Below, piece by piece: positions 1 to 6,599 of a DNA stretch of 64,000 nucleotides (positions are counted from its first letter, which is position 1; each line of letters starts with the position of its first letter). The notes below the pieces were generated by a model. The model saw nothing but the letters and a program-made list of their open reading frames with translations, ran no database searches and was not told the DNA's origin. This stretch comes from Paraburkholderia diazotrophica. GTDB lineage: Bacteria; Pseudomonadota; Gammaproteobacteria; Burkholderiales; Burkholderiaceae. The stretch is from assembly GCF_900108945.1 (NCBI RefSeq), contig NZ_FNYE01000001.1, forward strand, positions 310,001-374,000. The letters are read 5' to 3'. The position numbers and the translations under genes are program-made.

Positions 1-2
1 AG

Positions 3-155
3 CGGCCGGCACTCCGGTACGTCGCCGACTTCGTCTACGAGAAGGATGGCAAGACCGTGACGGAAGACGTCAAAGGCCGCGTCACAGAGGGATTCAGGAT
101 CAAACGACACCTCATGAAGGCGGTGCTTGGTGTCGACATCGTGGAGGTCAAATGA
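3..155 (+). CDS. DUF1064-type phage nuclease-like protein, C-terminal end
   Basis: Only the last 50 residues are in the window; the gene starts to the left. The tail reads RYVADFVYEKDGKTVTEDVK and then a basic stretch with MKAVLGVDIVEV. This is the typical end of the DUF1064 family, phage proteins with a restriction-endonuclease-like fold found in replication and recombination regions. The conserved Asp of the YVADF motif and the Asp/Lys of the EDVK motif would belong to a nuclease active site of the D...(D/E)xK type. The TGA stop overlaps the ATG of the next gene, which suggests translational coupling. The family call is from motif memory; nuclease activity is inferred. Confidence 0.7.
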   Translation, partial: RPALRYVADFVYEKDGKTVTEDVKGRVTEGFRIKRHLMKAVLGVDIVEVK

Positions 156-718
156 ACTGGGTCAAATGGTCGGACGCGGAGAAAGAGCTCGTGCGGCAGA
201 TATACGCATCGACACTGTCTGTTGAAGAGCAGATTCACCTGCTGCCGGGACGAAAAGTCAACGACGTCTGCGCACAGGCGCGTCGCCTGAATCTCGTGAA
301 GGTCAAGCAGTTGCCGCTGCGCGATCGAATCATCGAGGAATTGAAAAGTGGCGCGCCGAGATCGTGCGGCGAGCTCGCGGCATCGCAAAAGGGCAAAAAG
401 AAGTTCATCCGCCAGTTGATGAACGAGCTGCACGCCGAGAAGTTGGTGCACATCCATGCATGGACCGATCGCTATATAGAGCCGATCTATGTTTTAGGCT
501 CGGGCGAAGACGCTCCACGCCCGGCATCGCGCACGCAACTGGAGCACCGGATGCGTCGTCTCGCGCGTCAGCAGGTGGAATCTGATCCGTTCGACGACTC
601 GCATGATGAAGAACTCGACTGGCGTCACAGCACGGTTGCCGAATGGTGGCCGCGCGCTGATGCGGTCGTCACGGCCGCATTCAAGTCGATGGTGATGGTC
701 GGGAGGGCTGCTGCATGA
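152..718 (+). CDS. Phage protein of unknown function with SANT/HTH-like N-terminus
   Basis: 188 residues. The N-terminus (about 1-50, MNWVKWSDAEKELVRQIY onward, with LLPGRKVNDVCAQARRLNL) looks like a Myb/SANT or HTH module used by phage proteins to bind DNA. Residues 55-115 look like a winged-helix segment ending in a short beta strand. The C-terminus is charged and probably flexible. ATG 152 overlaps the stop of the DUF1064 gene and the stop overlaps ATG 715, so the gene sits in a coupled string. No specific function is recognised; DNA binding is an inference. Confidence 0.7.
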   Translation: MNWVKWSDAEKELVRQIYASTLSVEEQIHLLPGRKVNDVCAQARRLNLVKVKQLPLRDRIIEELKSGAPRSCGELAASQKGKKKFIRQLMNELHAEKLVHIHAWTDRYIEPIYVLGSGEDAPRPASRTQLEHRMRRLARQQVESDPFDDSHDEELDWRHSTVAEWWPRADAVVTAAFKSMVMVGRAAA

Positions 719-753
719 AGCTTTACATCGCAGGCCCGATGGAGCGAGGTTGA
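715..753 (+). pseudogene. 12-codon stub of a DUF4406 gene
   Basis: ATG at 715 opens a frame of only 12 codons, MKLYIAGPMERG, before TGA. The first nine residues match the conserved start of DUF4406 proteins (nucleoside 2-deoxyribosyltransferase-like fold) and closely match MRLYVAGPMTGF, the start of the DUF4406 domain found 476 bases downstream. The homology ends at the GPM codons, exactly where the endonuclease gene begins. The stub looks like the original 5' end of the DUF4406 gene, cut off by the insertion of a homing-type nuclease gene. Confidence 0.75.
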
Positions 754-1553
754 TGCCGGTCCCGAAGGGCTTCAAACACAGCGAAGAATCGCGACGGAAG
801 ATGAGCGCGGCGCGTGAGGGGAAGCCGCATAGCGAAGGACGAAAAGCCAAGATCAGCTTGGCGAATGCGGGCAAGGTGCGGGAGCGAAAACACCGGAAAG
901 TTTGCGCGTGCGGGGTTGTGTTCTTAACGGCAGCGCAGAACGCGATTTTTTGCTCGCTCAGATGTAGGCGCGCCGCGAAGGGACATGGCTTGCGACACGC
1001 TCCCGCATTCGCTCACTTTCCAAAGCAATGCGCGATCTGCGCGTCGAAACATGAATTGGTTGGTGATCACGATCATGTGACAGGAAAACCGCGAGGAATC
1101 CTGTGCCGCAACTGCAATTTGGCGATCGGAAACATGTTTGATGACCCGCAGCGCCTGCGTGTAGCTGCGAAATACTTGGAGGGGCGATTGATGCGCCTAT
1201 ATGTGGCTGGGCCGATGACAGGATTCCCACAGCTAAATTTTCCGGCGTTTCATGCCGAGACTGCGCGTCTGCGCGCAATGGGTTACGAGATCGTCAACCC
1301 GGCGGAGATCAACGTCGATCCGTCGGCTGGCTGGCTGGAATGCATGCGCGCGGACATCAAGCAGCTCGTCGACTGCGACGGTATAGCGCTGCTCGAAGGC
1401 TGGGCAAAGTCGCGCGGCGCATCGATCGAGCAATACCTTGCTCGCGCGCTCGGTCTGCGCGTGTATGACGCTCGCAACATCATCGGCCTGGCTGGAGACA
1501 TGCCCGTGCTCAGCACGGATGTGATCGCGCCGGCGGAAGCAGAAGCTGCATGA
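753..1553 (+). CDS. NUMOD3 / endonuclease VII homing-type nuclease fused in frame to DUF4406
   Basis: 266 residues from ATG 753; a TTG at 750 is an alternative start. Order: NUMOD3-like DNA-binding repeats (about 6-40, GFKHSEESRRKMS and GKPHSEGRKAKIS), a small zinc-ribbon-like segment (CACG 51-54 and CSLRC 67-71), a recombination endonuclease VII domain (about 90-143: CAIC, the DHDH motif at 105-108, RGILCRNCN) and a DUF4406 domain from residue 147 (MRLYVAGPM, then NPAEIN and DIKQLVDCDGIALL). NUMOD3 is typical of homing endonucleases, and endonuclease VII is a phage His-Me finger nuclease. A good ribosome binding site before ATG 1191 suggests that the DUF4406 half may also be made separately. 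Confidence 0.85.
   Translation: MPVPKGFKHSEESRRKMSAAREGKPHSEGRKAKISLANAGKVRERKHRKVCACGVVFLTAAQNAIFCSLRCRRAAKGHGLRHAPAFAHFPKQCAICASKHELVGDHDHVTGKPRGILCRNCNLAIGNMFDDPQRLRVAAKYLEGRLMRLYVAGPMTGFPQLNFPAFHAETARLRAMGYEIVNPAEINVDPSAGWLECMRADIKQLVDCDGIALLEGWAKSRGASIEQYLARALGLRVYDARNIIGLAGDMPVLSTDVIAPAEAEAA
1178..1193 (+). promoter_or_regulatory. Internal ribosome binding site for a free DUF4406 protein
   Basis: GGAGGGG at 1178-1184 lies six bases before ATG 1191, inside the nuclease-DUF4406 reading frame. The DUF4406 part from 1191 to 1553 would be 120 residues, the normal size for the family. Two products, a fused one and a free one, are therefore possible. Confidence 0.55.
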
Positions 1554-1984
1554 AGCGCTCCGGATTCAAGCCGCGAACGAAACCGATGGCACGCGGCAGC
1601 TGGTCACGGAAGGATGCGCCGCTGCCCGATACGCCGCTGAGGCGATCGCGGATGAAGTCGCGAGTCAAGAAGCCGACGGTCGCAGAGGGTTCGAAGTATC
1701 TCGCGGCATGCCAAGGTGAACCGTGCTTTCTGAGGATGCGCGGTTGCCTGGGCGCCGGCGAGACGGTCGTGCCTTGCCACTCGAATCAGGCGAGGCACGG
1801 GAAGGGTATGGGGATCAAGGCGAAACACGAATTCACCGTGCCCGGATGCGCGAATTGTCATTCGCTGCTTGATCAGGGGCCCGGCCTGCGCGAGCACAAG
1901 TTCGCAGCGTGGGACATTGCTTTCGAAGCATGGGTGCCCGTCAGGGCCAGAAAGATGGGAATTGAACTTCAGGAGGCAGCTTGA
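1550..1984 (+). CDS. DUF1364 / YbcO-like phage nuclease
   Basis: 144 residues. A basic N-terminus with repeated arginine and lysine clusters is followed from about residue 48 by the DUF1364 core: YLAACQGEPC, PCHSNQARHGKGMGIKAKHE and CANCHSLLD. E. coli YbcO of the DLP12 prophage is the known relative, a metal-dependent HNH-like DNase. The Cys and His residues of the core are all visible. The ATG overlaps the previous stop, and the stop overlaps the TTG start of the phosphatase gene. The role is probably in recombination or DNA maturation. Confidence 0.8.
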   Translation: MKRSGFKPRTKPMARGSWSRKDAPLPDTPLRRSRMKSRVKKPTVAEGSKYLAACQGEPCFLRMRGCLGAGETVVPCHSNQARHGKGMGIKAKHEFTVPGCANCHSLLDQGPGLREHKFAAWDIAFEAWVPVRARKMGIELQEAA

Positions 1985-2715
1985 TCACGAAATACGTTCA
2001 GCGCTTTGCGCGCAACGCCGTCGGCCGCGATTTCGTCGTCGGAGACATCCACGGGTGTTTCGCTGCGCTTGAGATTGAGCTCGCGGCTATCCGCTTCGAT
2101 GAGTGCATCGACAGGCTGTTTTCTGTGGGCGATCTGGTCGACCGCGGTCCGCAGTCGAGCGCCGTCATCGATTGGATCAATAAGCCGTGGTTCCACGCGG
2201 TGCAGGGCAATCACGAAGACATGGCGATCCGTTACGTGGAGCCGGGCAATCGCGATCGTGACCACTACATGATGAACGGTGGCGCATGGCTAATCGGAAT
2301 GCAGCGTCACCAGCAGGTCGAATATGCCGACGCGATGGCTACGCTGCCCTATGCGATTGAGGTCGAGACGGATGGTGGCTTGGTCGGCATCGTGCACGCG
2401 GACATACACGGCAAGACATGGGCCGACATGGTCCAGGCATTCGCCTGCGTCGACAGCAACAACAAGCTGAAACGCGTGACGAACGATGTGCTCTGGAACC
2501 GTGATCGTATTCAGTCGGAAGATCATTCGGGCGTCCCGGACATGCGCGCGGTGGTTGTCGGGCATACGCCGCTGAGGCGCCCTGCGGCGCTCGGCAACGT
2601 CTATCACATCGACACGGGCGGGTGGCTGCGCGGCGGGAGCTTTACCTTCCTGAATCTCGAAACGCTCGAATCGACGCCGCCGCGCACCCGGTCACTGGAA
2701 TGGGAGGCCGCTTGA
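1981..2715 (+). CDS. Lambda-type serine/threonine protein phosphatase (metallophosphoesterase)
   Basis: 244 residues. The three metallophosphoesterase motifs are intact: GDIHG (21-25), GDLVDRG (50-56) and GNHED (76-80), with later metal-binding His residues in VHADIHG and VVGHTPL. It matches the PrpA and lambda NinI group in size and layout; the substrate is unknown. The start is TTG 1981, chosen because AGGAGG stands five bases before it and it overlaps the upstream stop. The stop overlaps the next TTG start. Family confidence is high; the phage role is not established. Confidence 0.85.
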   Translation: MITKYVQRFARNAVGRDFVVGDIHGCFAALEIELAAIRFDECIDRLFSVGDLVDRGPQSSAVIDWINKPWFHAVQGNHEDMAIRYVEPGNRDRDHYMMNGGAWLIGMQRHQQVEYADAMATLPYAIEVETDGGLVGIVHADIHGKTWADMVQAFACVDSNNKLKRVTNDVLWNRDRIQSEDHSGVPDMRAVVVGHTPLRRPAALGNVYHIDTGGWLRGGSFTFLNLETLESTPPRTRSLEWEAA

Positions 2716-3023
2716 GGCTAGCAGTAAGGATGACGCTTGCGTCGATGATGCGCGGCACTCACCGAGTCGACCACTACGAAACATTCGAATGCCAGGTCGT
2801 TCGTGTGCGCGGACCGGTTCGCACGCTGCGCGCTGGGAAGTCATGTGCTTCGTGGATCTACGCCGATGCCTACCTGCCTGAGCAATACAGTGCGAAGGCG
2901 GTCATAAGTCCGAATCCGGACGGCACGTACACGGTCGAGGCGCCTATCAATTGGAACAGAAAATCGCTCGCCGCGTTTCTCGCGAGCGGCGATCTTGAAT
3001 GGGATGTGAGGGAGGCTGAATGA
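2712..3023 (+). CDS. Phage protein of unknown function
   Basis: 103 residues from TTG 2712, which overlaps the stop of the phosphatase gene and has GGGAGG a few bases upstream. ATG 2730 is an alternative start with AAGG next to it. The protein has a mixed alpha/beta pattern, a short run of basic residues and the segment RTLRAGKSCASWIYADAYLP. No domain is recognised. The tight packing suggests it is made with its neighbours. Confidence 0.6.
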   Translation: MRLAVRMTLASMMRGTHRVDHYETFECQVVRVRGPVRTLRAGKSCASWIYADAYLPEQYSAKAVISPNPDGTYTVEAPINWNRKSLAAFLASGDLEWDVREAE

Positions 3024-3340
3024 AGGGCGTAATTCGACTCACGCCGATTGTGCCGGGCGAGATGCAGCCTGCCGTATTCGTCGACGGTCGTATCCGCGAG
3101 GGGTTCTTCAGCGGCAACGCGGCAGAAGGGCGCGGCTTCCCGCAATGGGCGCTGAGGGCATTCGGCGGCAACAAGGTTCATTGGATGCGCGGCGATCTGA
3201 ATCGCTGGGGTGATCGGCATTCGCTCTGCGGCCGCGTTTCAGCCGTCGATTCTGAACTGTTCCTCGCCGGTAACTATCCGCGCTGCAAGGCCTGCGAGAA
3301 GGCGCTGGCGGTGCAAAAACGCAATGGGGTTGCGCGATGA
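3020..3340 (+). CDS. Small phage protein with Cys pairs
   Basis: 106 residues, with an ATGA overlap upstream and downstream. The second half contains HSLCGR and then YPRCKACEKAL, a spacing that could bind one zinc ion (C, CxxC and a nearby His). The first half is beta-rich. Similar unnamed proteins with one CxxC are common in betaproteobacterial prophages. The function is unknown. Confidence 0.6.
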   Translation: MKGVIRLTPIVPGEMQPAVFVDGRIREGFFSGNAAEGRGFPQWALRAFGGNKVHWMRGDLNRWGDRHSLCGRVSAVDSELFLAGNYPRCKACEKALAVQKRNGVAR

Positions 3341-3531
3341 AAACGACGATTCAAGCAAACGGAGCGCTGCTGATCGTGCCCGAGAGCGATCTGGAAGCCT
3401 ATGCACTCGGGAAGTGGAGCAAAGAGAACCTCGTCCTCACTGGTATCGACGATGCTTCGCGCCCGAAGATCATGATCAACATGACGGAATACCCGGACGC
3501 CCTTGGTGTGGTTCTGATGGGAGGCAATTGA
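3337..3531 (+). CDS. Small phage protein of unknown function
   Basis: 64 residues from ATG 3337, overlapping the previous stop. It is acidic and slightly hydrophobic, starts MKTTIQANGALLIVPESD and ends in a glycine-rich tail. No signal peptide, membrane helix or known motif is seen. It is kept as a gene because its overlap with the previous gene and the good codon pattern fit the string. Confidence 0.55.
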   Translation: MKTTIQANGALLIVPESDLEAYALGKWSKENLVLTGIDDASRPKIMINMTEYPDALGVVLMGGN

Positions 3532-3533
3532 CG

Positions 3534-3785
3534 ATGAGCGCACACGCATACATCCAATGGGCCGACGTGCCGCAGGCGCTGATCGACAGCAGCCGTCAGC
3601 GCATGGACGACAACGGCGCCGTAAAGCTTGTTGCATTCGTCGGTTGCCCGCTGGTCGGGCAGATTGAGGAGCTGAGCGGCGGCCGAATCCAGATCGAGTA
3701 TCCGTGGCCGCAAGTCCCTGATCTTCGGCATGGCTTGGGCGACTGGCTTTCGCATCACGGGATCAACTACGTGGTGGTGCATTAA
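3534..3785 (+). CDS. Small phage protein of unknown function
   Basis: 83 residues from ATG 3534, with GGGAGG upstream (3519-3524 region) near the end of the previous gene. The frame is open further upstream, but the spacing two bases after the previous stop supports this start. It reads MSAHAYIQWADVPQALID and ends GINYVVVH. No domain is recognised. Confidence 0.55.
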   Translation: MSAHAYIQWADVPQALIDSSRQRMDDNGAVKLVAFVGCPLVGQIEELSGGRIQIEYPWPQVPDLRHGLGDWLSHHGINYVVVH

Positions 3786-4036
3786 TGCAGGCGCCAATGA
3801 AAGGTGGACCACTCGCCAATCTGGCCGGACGCTGGGCGAACGAGCCGCTGTTCCTCGAATGGATGCGCTCGACGAACCAGCCAGCGAACACGCCGCGCGA
3901 CGCCGCCGAGTTCATCCGCGCGCGATGCTGCATCGAAAGCCGCGCGCAGCTCGATCACAGTGCGGAGGCAAAGGCGCGGTTCGAACGCTATGTGCGCGGC
4001 CCATACGCCAAGTTTCGCGCGGCGGCGCATGCATGA
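3785..4036 (+). CDS. Small phage protein, helical, unknown function
   Basis: 83 residues from ATG 3785, which overlaps the previous TAA; ATG 3797 is an alternative start. The pattern GGPLANLAGRW ... PLFLEWM ... AEFIRARCCIESRAQLD ... ARFERYVRGPYAKF recurs, as far as I recall, in small proteins of Burkholderia prophages that sit before a late regulator. It is mostly alpha-helical. The function is unknown. Confidence 0.6.
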   Translation: MQAPMKGGPLANLAGRWANEPLFLEWMRSTNQPANTPRDAAEFIRARCCIESRAQLDHSAEAKARFERYVRGPYAKFRAAAHA

Positions 4037-4071
4037 ACGTTCAAACGATTCAAATCAGCACGGGGGCTTGA
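4033..4071 (+). other. 12-codon bridging micro-ORF
   Basis: ATG 4033 overlaps the stop of the previous gene and opens MNVQTIQISTGA, 12 codons, whose TGA overlaps ATG 4071 of the next gene. It fills the only gap in the chain of overlapping genes, so ribosomes could pass without leaving the message. It may be a coupling peptide or the remnant of a longer gene, like the stub at 715. Translation is not shown. Confidence 0.35.
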
Positions 4072-4505
4072 TGAGCGAATTTCAAAGCATTGAAGAACGG
4101 CTGGACAACTGGGGATTTACCGTGCGCTCCCCGAAATTTCAAAGCGGCGTGTGCGCGCAATGGGCGCACATGTACGTCGCAATGCGCGATGCGGCAGCGG
4201 AAACACCGTCGAACGTGACGCCGGTCGAGAAAGACGGCTGGCTGATCGAGGCAGCATGGTCGGCGATGCCCGACCATGTGTCGAAGTGGGTGTTGAAGTA
4301 CACATACGTTTTGCGCATGTCGCCTGAGCAGGTGCAGACGAGGATGCGCAAGACGCATCGCGCGGTGCTGCGCGGCCGACGCTTCGAGATCGTGCTCGCC
4401 GAAGCGCACGCGGCAATCTCCAAACGGATCGCTGCGTTGTCCGCGCAACAGATCATCAAAAATATTCGAACGGACGGTTGTAAACCCGAACCGTTTGTTC
4501 TATGA
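4071..4505 (+). CDS. Q-like late antitermination protein (probable)
   Basis: 144 residues from ATG 4071, with a GGGGG sequence before it. The start SIEERLDNWGFTVRS resembles the N-terminus of phage antitermination Q families. The middle has WLIEAAWSAMPDHVSKWVLKYTYVLRMSPEQVQ, which fits a helix-turn-helix. A candidate promoter overlaps its last codons, and an intrinsic terminator lies 75 bases past its stop, the layout expected for Q, its late promoter and the terminator it overrides. The family call is tentative; an ArpU/RinA-type activator is the main alternative. Confidence 0.55.
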   Translation: MSEFQSIEERLDNWGFTVRSPKFQSGVCAQWAHMYVAMRDAAAETPSNVTPVEKDGWLIEAAWSAMPDHVSKWVLKYTYVLRMSPEQVQTRMRKTHRAVLRGRRFEIVLAEAHAAISKRIAALSAQQIIKNIRTDGCKPEPFVL

Positions 4506-4506
4506 T
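4478..4506 (+). promoter_or_regulatory. Candidate late promoter with overlapping inverted repeat
   Basis: TTGTAA (4478-4483), a 17-base spacer and TATGAT (4501-4506) form a good sigma-70 promoter across the end of the Q-like gene. A 12-base inverted repeat with two mismatches (GAACGGACGGTT at 4468-4479, AACCGTTTGTTC at 4489-4500) covers the -35 and spacer and could be a protein binding site. A terminator follows 75 bases after the -10. Confidence 0.55.
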
Positions 4507-4580
4507 CGCGCACAGATGACCGAATCCGCCTTGCGCGTGAGCTTTCGCTTCCCGACTGGGAGGCGAAGTCGTCGGTAGAG

Positions 4581-4606
4581 AAAGCCGCCCACTGAGGCGG
4601 CTTTTT
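4581..4606 (+). terminator. Intrinsic terminator, tR'-like
   Basis: AAAGCCGCC (4581-4589) and GGCGGCTTT (4596-4604) form a nine-pair stem with a six-base loop, followed by T residues. It would stop the short transcript from the promoter at 4478 unless an antiterminator acts. Confidence 0.8.
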
Positions 4607-4622
4607 GCATTGGAGCGCCGAA

Positions 4623-4730
4623 ATGTGCATGAACCCCGTGACTGCATGGCTGCTGCTCCTGAGCACGATCTGCCTCGGTTTCAGCAAGACGTACATGGAT
4701 CTCGCCGAACAGATCGAAGGCGACGAATAA
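4623..4730 (+). CDS. Short one-helix membrane protein
   Basis: 35 residues from ATG 4623, with GGAG seven bases upstream. After MCMNPVT comes a hydrophobic stretch AWLLLLSTICLGF, then a charged tail MDLAEQIEGDE. It could be a small membrane or export-like peptide encoded right after the terminator. It ends 14 bases before the next gene. The short length keeps confidence moderate. Confidence 0.45.
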   Translation: MCMNPVTAWLLLLSTICLGFSKTYMDLAEQIEGDE

Positions 4731-4744
4731 ACAAGGAGCAGGAC

Positions 4745-5026
4745 ATGAGCACGACGATGCGCGCAAAGCTGCAAGTCAGCATGGTGCAAGAAAACTTCGG
4801 GTGGGCGCCGGAAGGCCAGCCGAAAGAGAAGTCGACGGAGACTCTGACGATGCACGCCGTGTGCAAAGCGACACCGTACGACGAAACGGGTCTCGACGAA
4901 GACAACACCTTCGCGAAGTATTCGCCCGGCGCCACGCTGCAGATCCACATCGCCAATCCCGCGTTGTGGGGCAAGTTCAAGCACGGCGACAAGTTCTACG
5001 TCGACTTCACGCCCGCCGAGAAGTAA
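4745..5026 (+). CDS. Small phage protein of unknown function
   Basis: 93 residues from ATG 4745, preceded by AAGGAGCAGG. The protein reads MSTTMRAKLQVSMVQENFGW and later KYSPGATLQIHIANPALWGKF, with a beta-rich character and an acidic middle. Similar proteins, as I recall, are frequent just upstream of terminase genes in Burkholderia phages. No function is known. Confidence 0.65.
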   Translation: MSTTMRAKLQVSMVQENFGWAPEGQPKEKSTETLTMHAVCKATPYDETGLDEDNTFAKYSPGATLQIHIANPALWGKFKHGDKFYVDFTPAEK

Positions 5027-5081
5027 ATCCCGTTCAAGCCAGCCACGCGGCGGTCGGCGCCGCAGCTCACATCCGGGCTGG

Positions 5082-5202
5082 CACTCTCATCCGAGCCGAA
5101 GACTGCTGGCAAGGCTGGCTGAGCGCGCCAATATAGACGGCGAACGGGTTGTCGGCTTCGATGAGAGTGAGGTCGAAAGAATGTCTCCTCCGTGATGAGA
5201 GT
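5082..5202. repeat. Three copies of a GATGAGAGT motif in a non-coding gap
   Basis: The 229-base gap between 5027 and 5255 has no gene. ACTCTCATC at 5083-5091 is the reverse complement of GATGAGAGT at 5160-5168 and 5194-5202. The first pair extends to a 10-base perfect inverted repeat. The two direct copies are 34 bases apart, close to three helical turns, which fits a protein binding site or a structured leader RNA. Confidence 0.5.
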
Positions 5203-5211
5203 CGCGGATTC

Positions 5212-5240
5212 GCCCGCGCCCAACGGCAGCGGGCTTTTTT
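5212..5240 (+). terminator. Intrinsic terminator before gene 5256
   Basis: GCCCGC (5212-5217) and GCGGGC (5229-5234) form a six-pair stem, followed by six T residues (5235-5240). It ends the non-coding gap and stands 15 bases before the next start. Confidence 0.7.
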
Positions 5241-5255
5241 ATTTCCGGTGACTGA

Positions 5256-5528
5256 ATGGCACGTGCCACCAAGAAAATCGATGCGGACGCCCTTGTGGGC
5301 GAGATCGCATTGATGCGTTCGTCGATCTGGCAGAACGGCAAGCGGAAGGTGGCGGCGATCATCACCGATGCGACGACCGATGCAGCGCTGTTGCCTGAGA
5401 AGGCGATCGCGCTCGTGTCGGTCACCGCTTTCCCTGCGGGCGCGCCATCGCGTCTGATGCTCGATGTGCCGTTATACGACGGTCCGCAAGACGGTGAAGC
5501 GCTTCCCGCCGCTTGGCTAAAACGCTGA
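5256..5528 (+). CDS. Small phage protein of unknown function
   Basis: 90 residues from ATG 5256. MARATKKIDADALVGEIALM is followed by a basic patch (WQNGKRKVAAI) and a beta-rich half ending LPAAWLKR. No domain is recognised. It lies between a terminator and a likely structural gene and is co-oriented with the packaging genes. Confidence 0.6.
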   Translation: MARATKKIDADALVGEIALMRSSIWQNGKRKVAAIITDATTDAALLPEKAIALVSVTAFPAGAPSRLMLDVPLYDGPQDGEALPAAWLKR

Positions 5529-5535
5529 GGCAATC

Positions 5536-6213
5536 GTGTTCCAGATCAGTGTTTCGGACGACCTGAAGCGACTGACAAAGTCGCTGAACGATCTGGAAAA
5601 GCAGCAACTGCCATTTGCGACAGCGAAAGCGCTGACTGCCGTGGCGAAGAATGCGCAGGCGGCAGAGAAAGAGGCGATGCCGGCAGTGTTCGACCGGCCA
5701 ACGCCATTCACCGTCAATTCGGTTGCGGTGAAGGGCGCACGCAAGAACGACGTCGAAGCGCGCGTGTTCATTAAGGACATCGCCGCGGCATATCTTGAAC
5801 CGTTTGAGTTTGGCGGCAACCACAAGCTACTCGGATCCGGCCGGACCTGGCTCAATCCGAAAGACAAGACGCTGCTCAACCAATACGGCAACTTCAGCAA
5901 GACCGCGCTCAAACGGTTGCAGGCCCGACCAGACATCTTCATCGGCAACATCAAGACATCGTCCGGCGAGACGATCGGCGGCGTTTGGCGCCGCCCTCCA
6001 TCCGCTCGCGTGACGAAGGTGCGAGGCAAGCGTGGCTCAGTCGTGCAAGGCAGTCCGCGAGGGCATCTCAAACTGCTCGTCCGGTTCGGCGATGCCCGTC
6101 CGGTCCGGCAACACATGGAATTCGGCGAGCGTGCTTTCGAGGTTGTAGACGCAACGTTCGAGCGGGAGTTCGACATCGCGATGCGACAGGCGATCGCAAC
6201 CGCGAAGCTCTGA
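5536..6213 (+). CDS. Phage protein, possible minor virion component
   Basis: 225 residues from GTG 5536. The N-terminus is helical (DLKRLTKSLNDLEKQQLPFA). The segment PAVFDRPTPFTVNSVAVK recurs, as I recall, in a family of phage proteins encoded just before terminase genes, some annotated as virion or minor tail proteins. The layout, an alpha-helical start then a basic beta-rich part, is loosely like lambda gpZ. Function is unproven. Confidence 0.55.
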   Translation: MFQISVSDDLKRLTKSLNDLEKQQLPFATAKALTAVAKNAQAAEKEAMPAVFDRPTPFTVNSVAVKGARKNDVEARVFIKDIAAAYLEPFEFGGNHKLLGSGRTWLNPKDKTLLNQYGNFSKTALKRLQARPDIFIGNIKTSSGETIGGVWRRPPSARVTKVRGKRGSVVQGSPRGHLKLLVRFGDARPVRQHMEFGERAFEVVDATFEREFDIAMRQAIATAKL

Positions 6214-6217
6214 CGGT

Positions 6218-6263
6218 GTTGCGAACGCGCAACGAAATGATACAAATGTTGCGTAAAAGCAAC
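6218..6263. repeat. Two tandem GTTGC hairpins
   Basis: GTTGCG-AACG-CGCAAC (6218-6233) is a perfect hairpin; GTTGC-GTAAAA-GCAAC (6248-6263) is a second one. Both are followed by GAAA. They lie in the 176-base gap before the small terminase gene. No T-run follows, so they are unlikely to be terminators. Confidence 0.55.
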
Positions 6264-6366
6264 GAAAAGCGGCCGGATAGGGGCCCGACGGGTCCTTCCG
6301 GCGCCCTTCCGAATGCGCGGGCACTGCGCACTGCGGTTTTCGACCAGCGCTGAATTTTCAAAATTG

Positions 6367-6599
6367 GGTAACAGGTAACAGATCGCGCAATGAATCAGAG
6401 CGAGTTCGCAGCACTCCACGGCGTCAGTCGCAAGACGGTCACGAAGTGGAAGGAGCGCGGCTGGCTTGTCTTTGCGGGCGATCAGGTCGACGTCGAGGCG
6501 TCGAACAAATTGCTGAAGCGCTATCGCCGCGACGGCGTGCCCGCTGTTACCGAACCCGCGTCGAAAGCGCCGAGGGGTAACAAGCGGCAGCCTGTTACC
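6367..6599. repeat. GGTAACA iterons around the small terminase start
   Basis: The 7-mer GGTAACA occurs at 6367-6373 and 6374-6380 in direct tandem just before the small terminase ATG, and at 6576-6582 inside the gene. Its reverse complement TGTTACC occurs at 6545-6551 and 6593-6599. Five copies in 233 bases at the gene for the packaging-site recognition subunit suggest a cos/pac-type recognition region. Confidence 0.5.
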
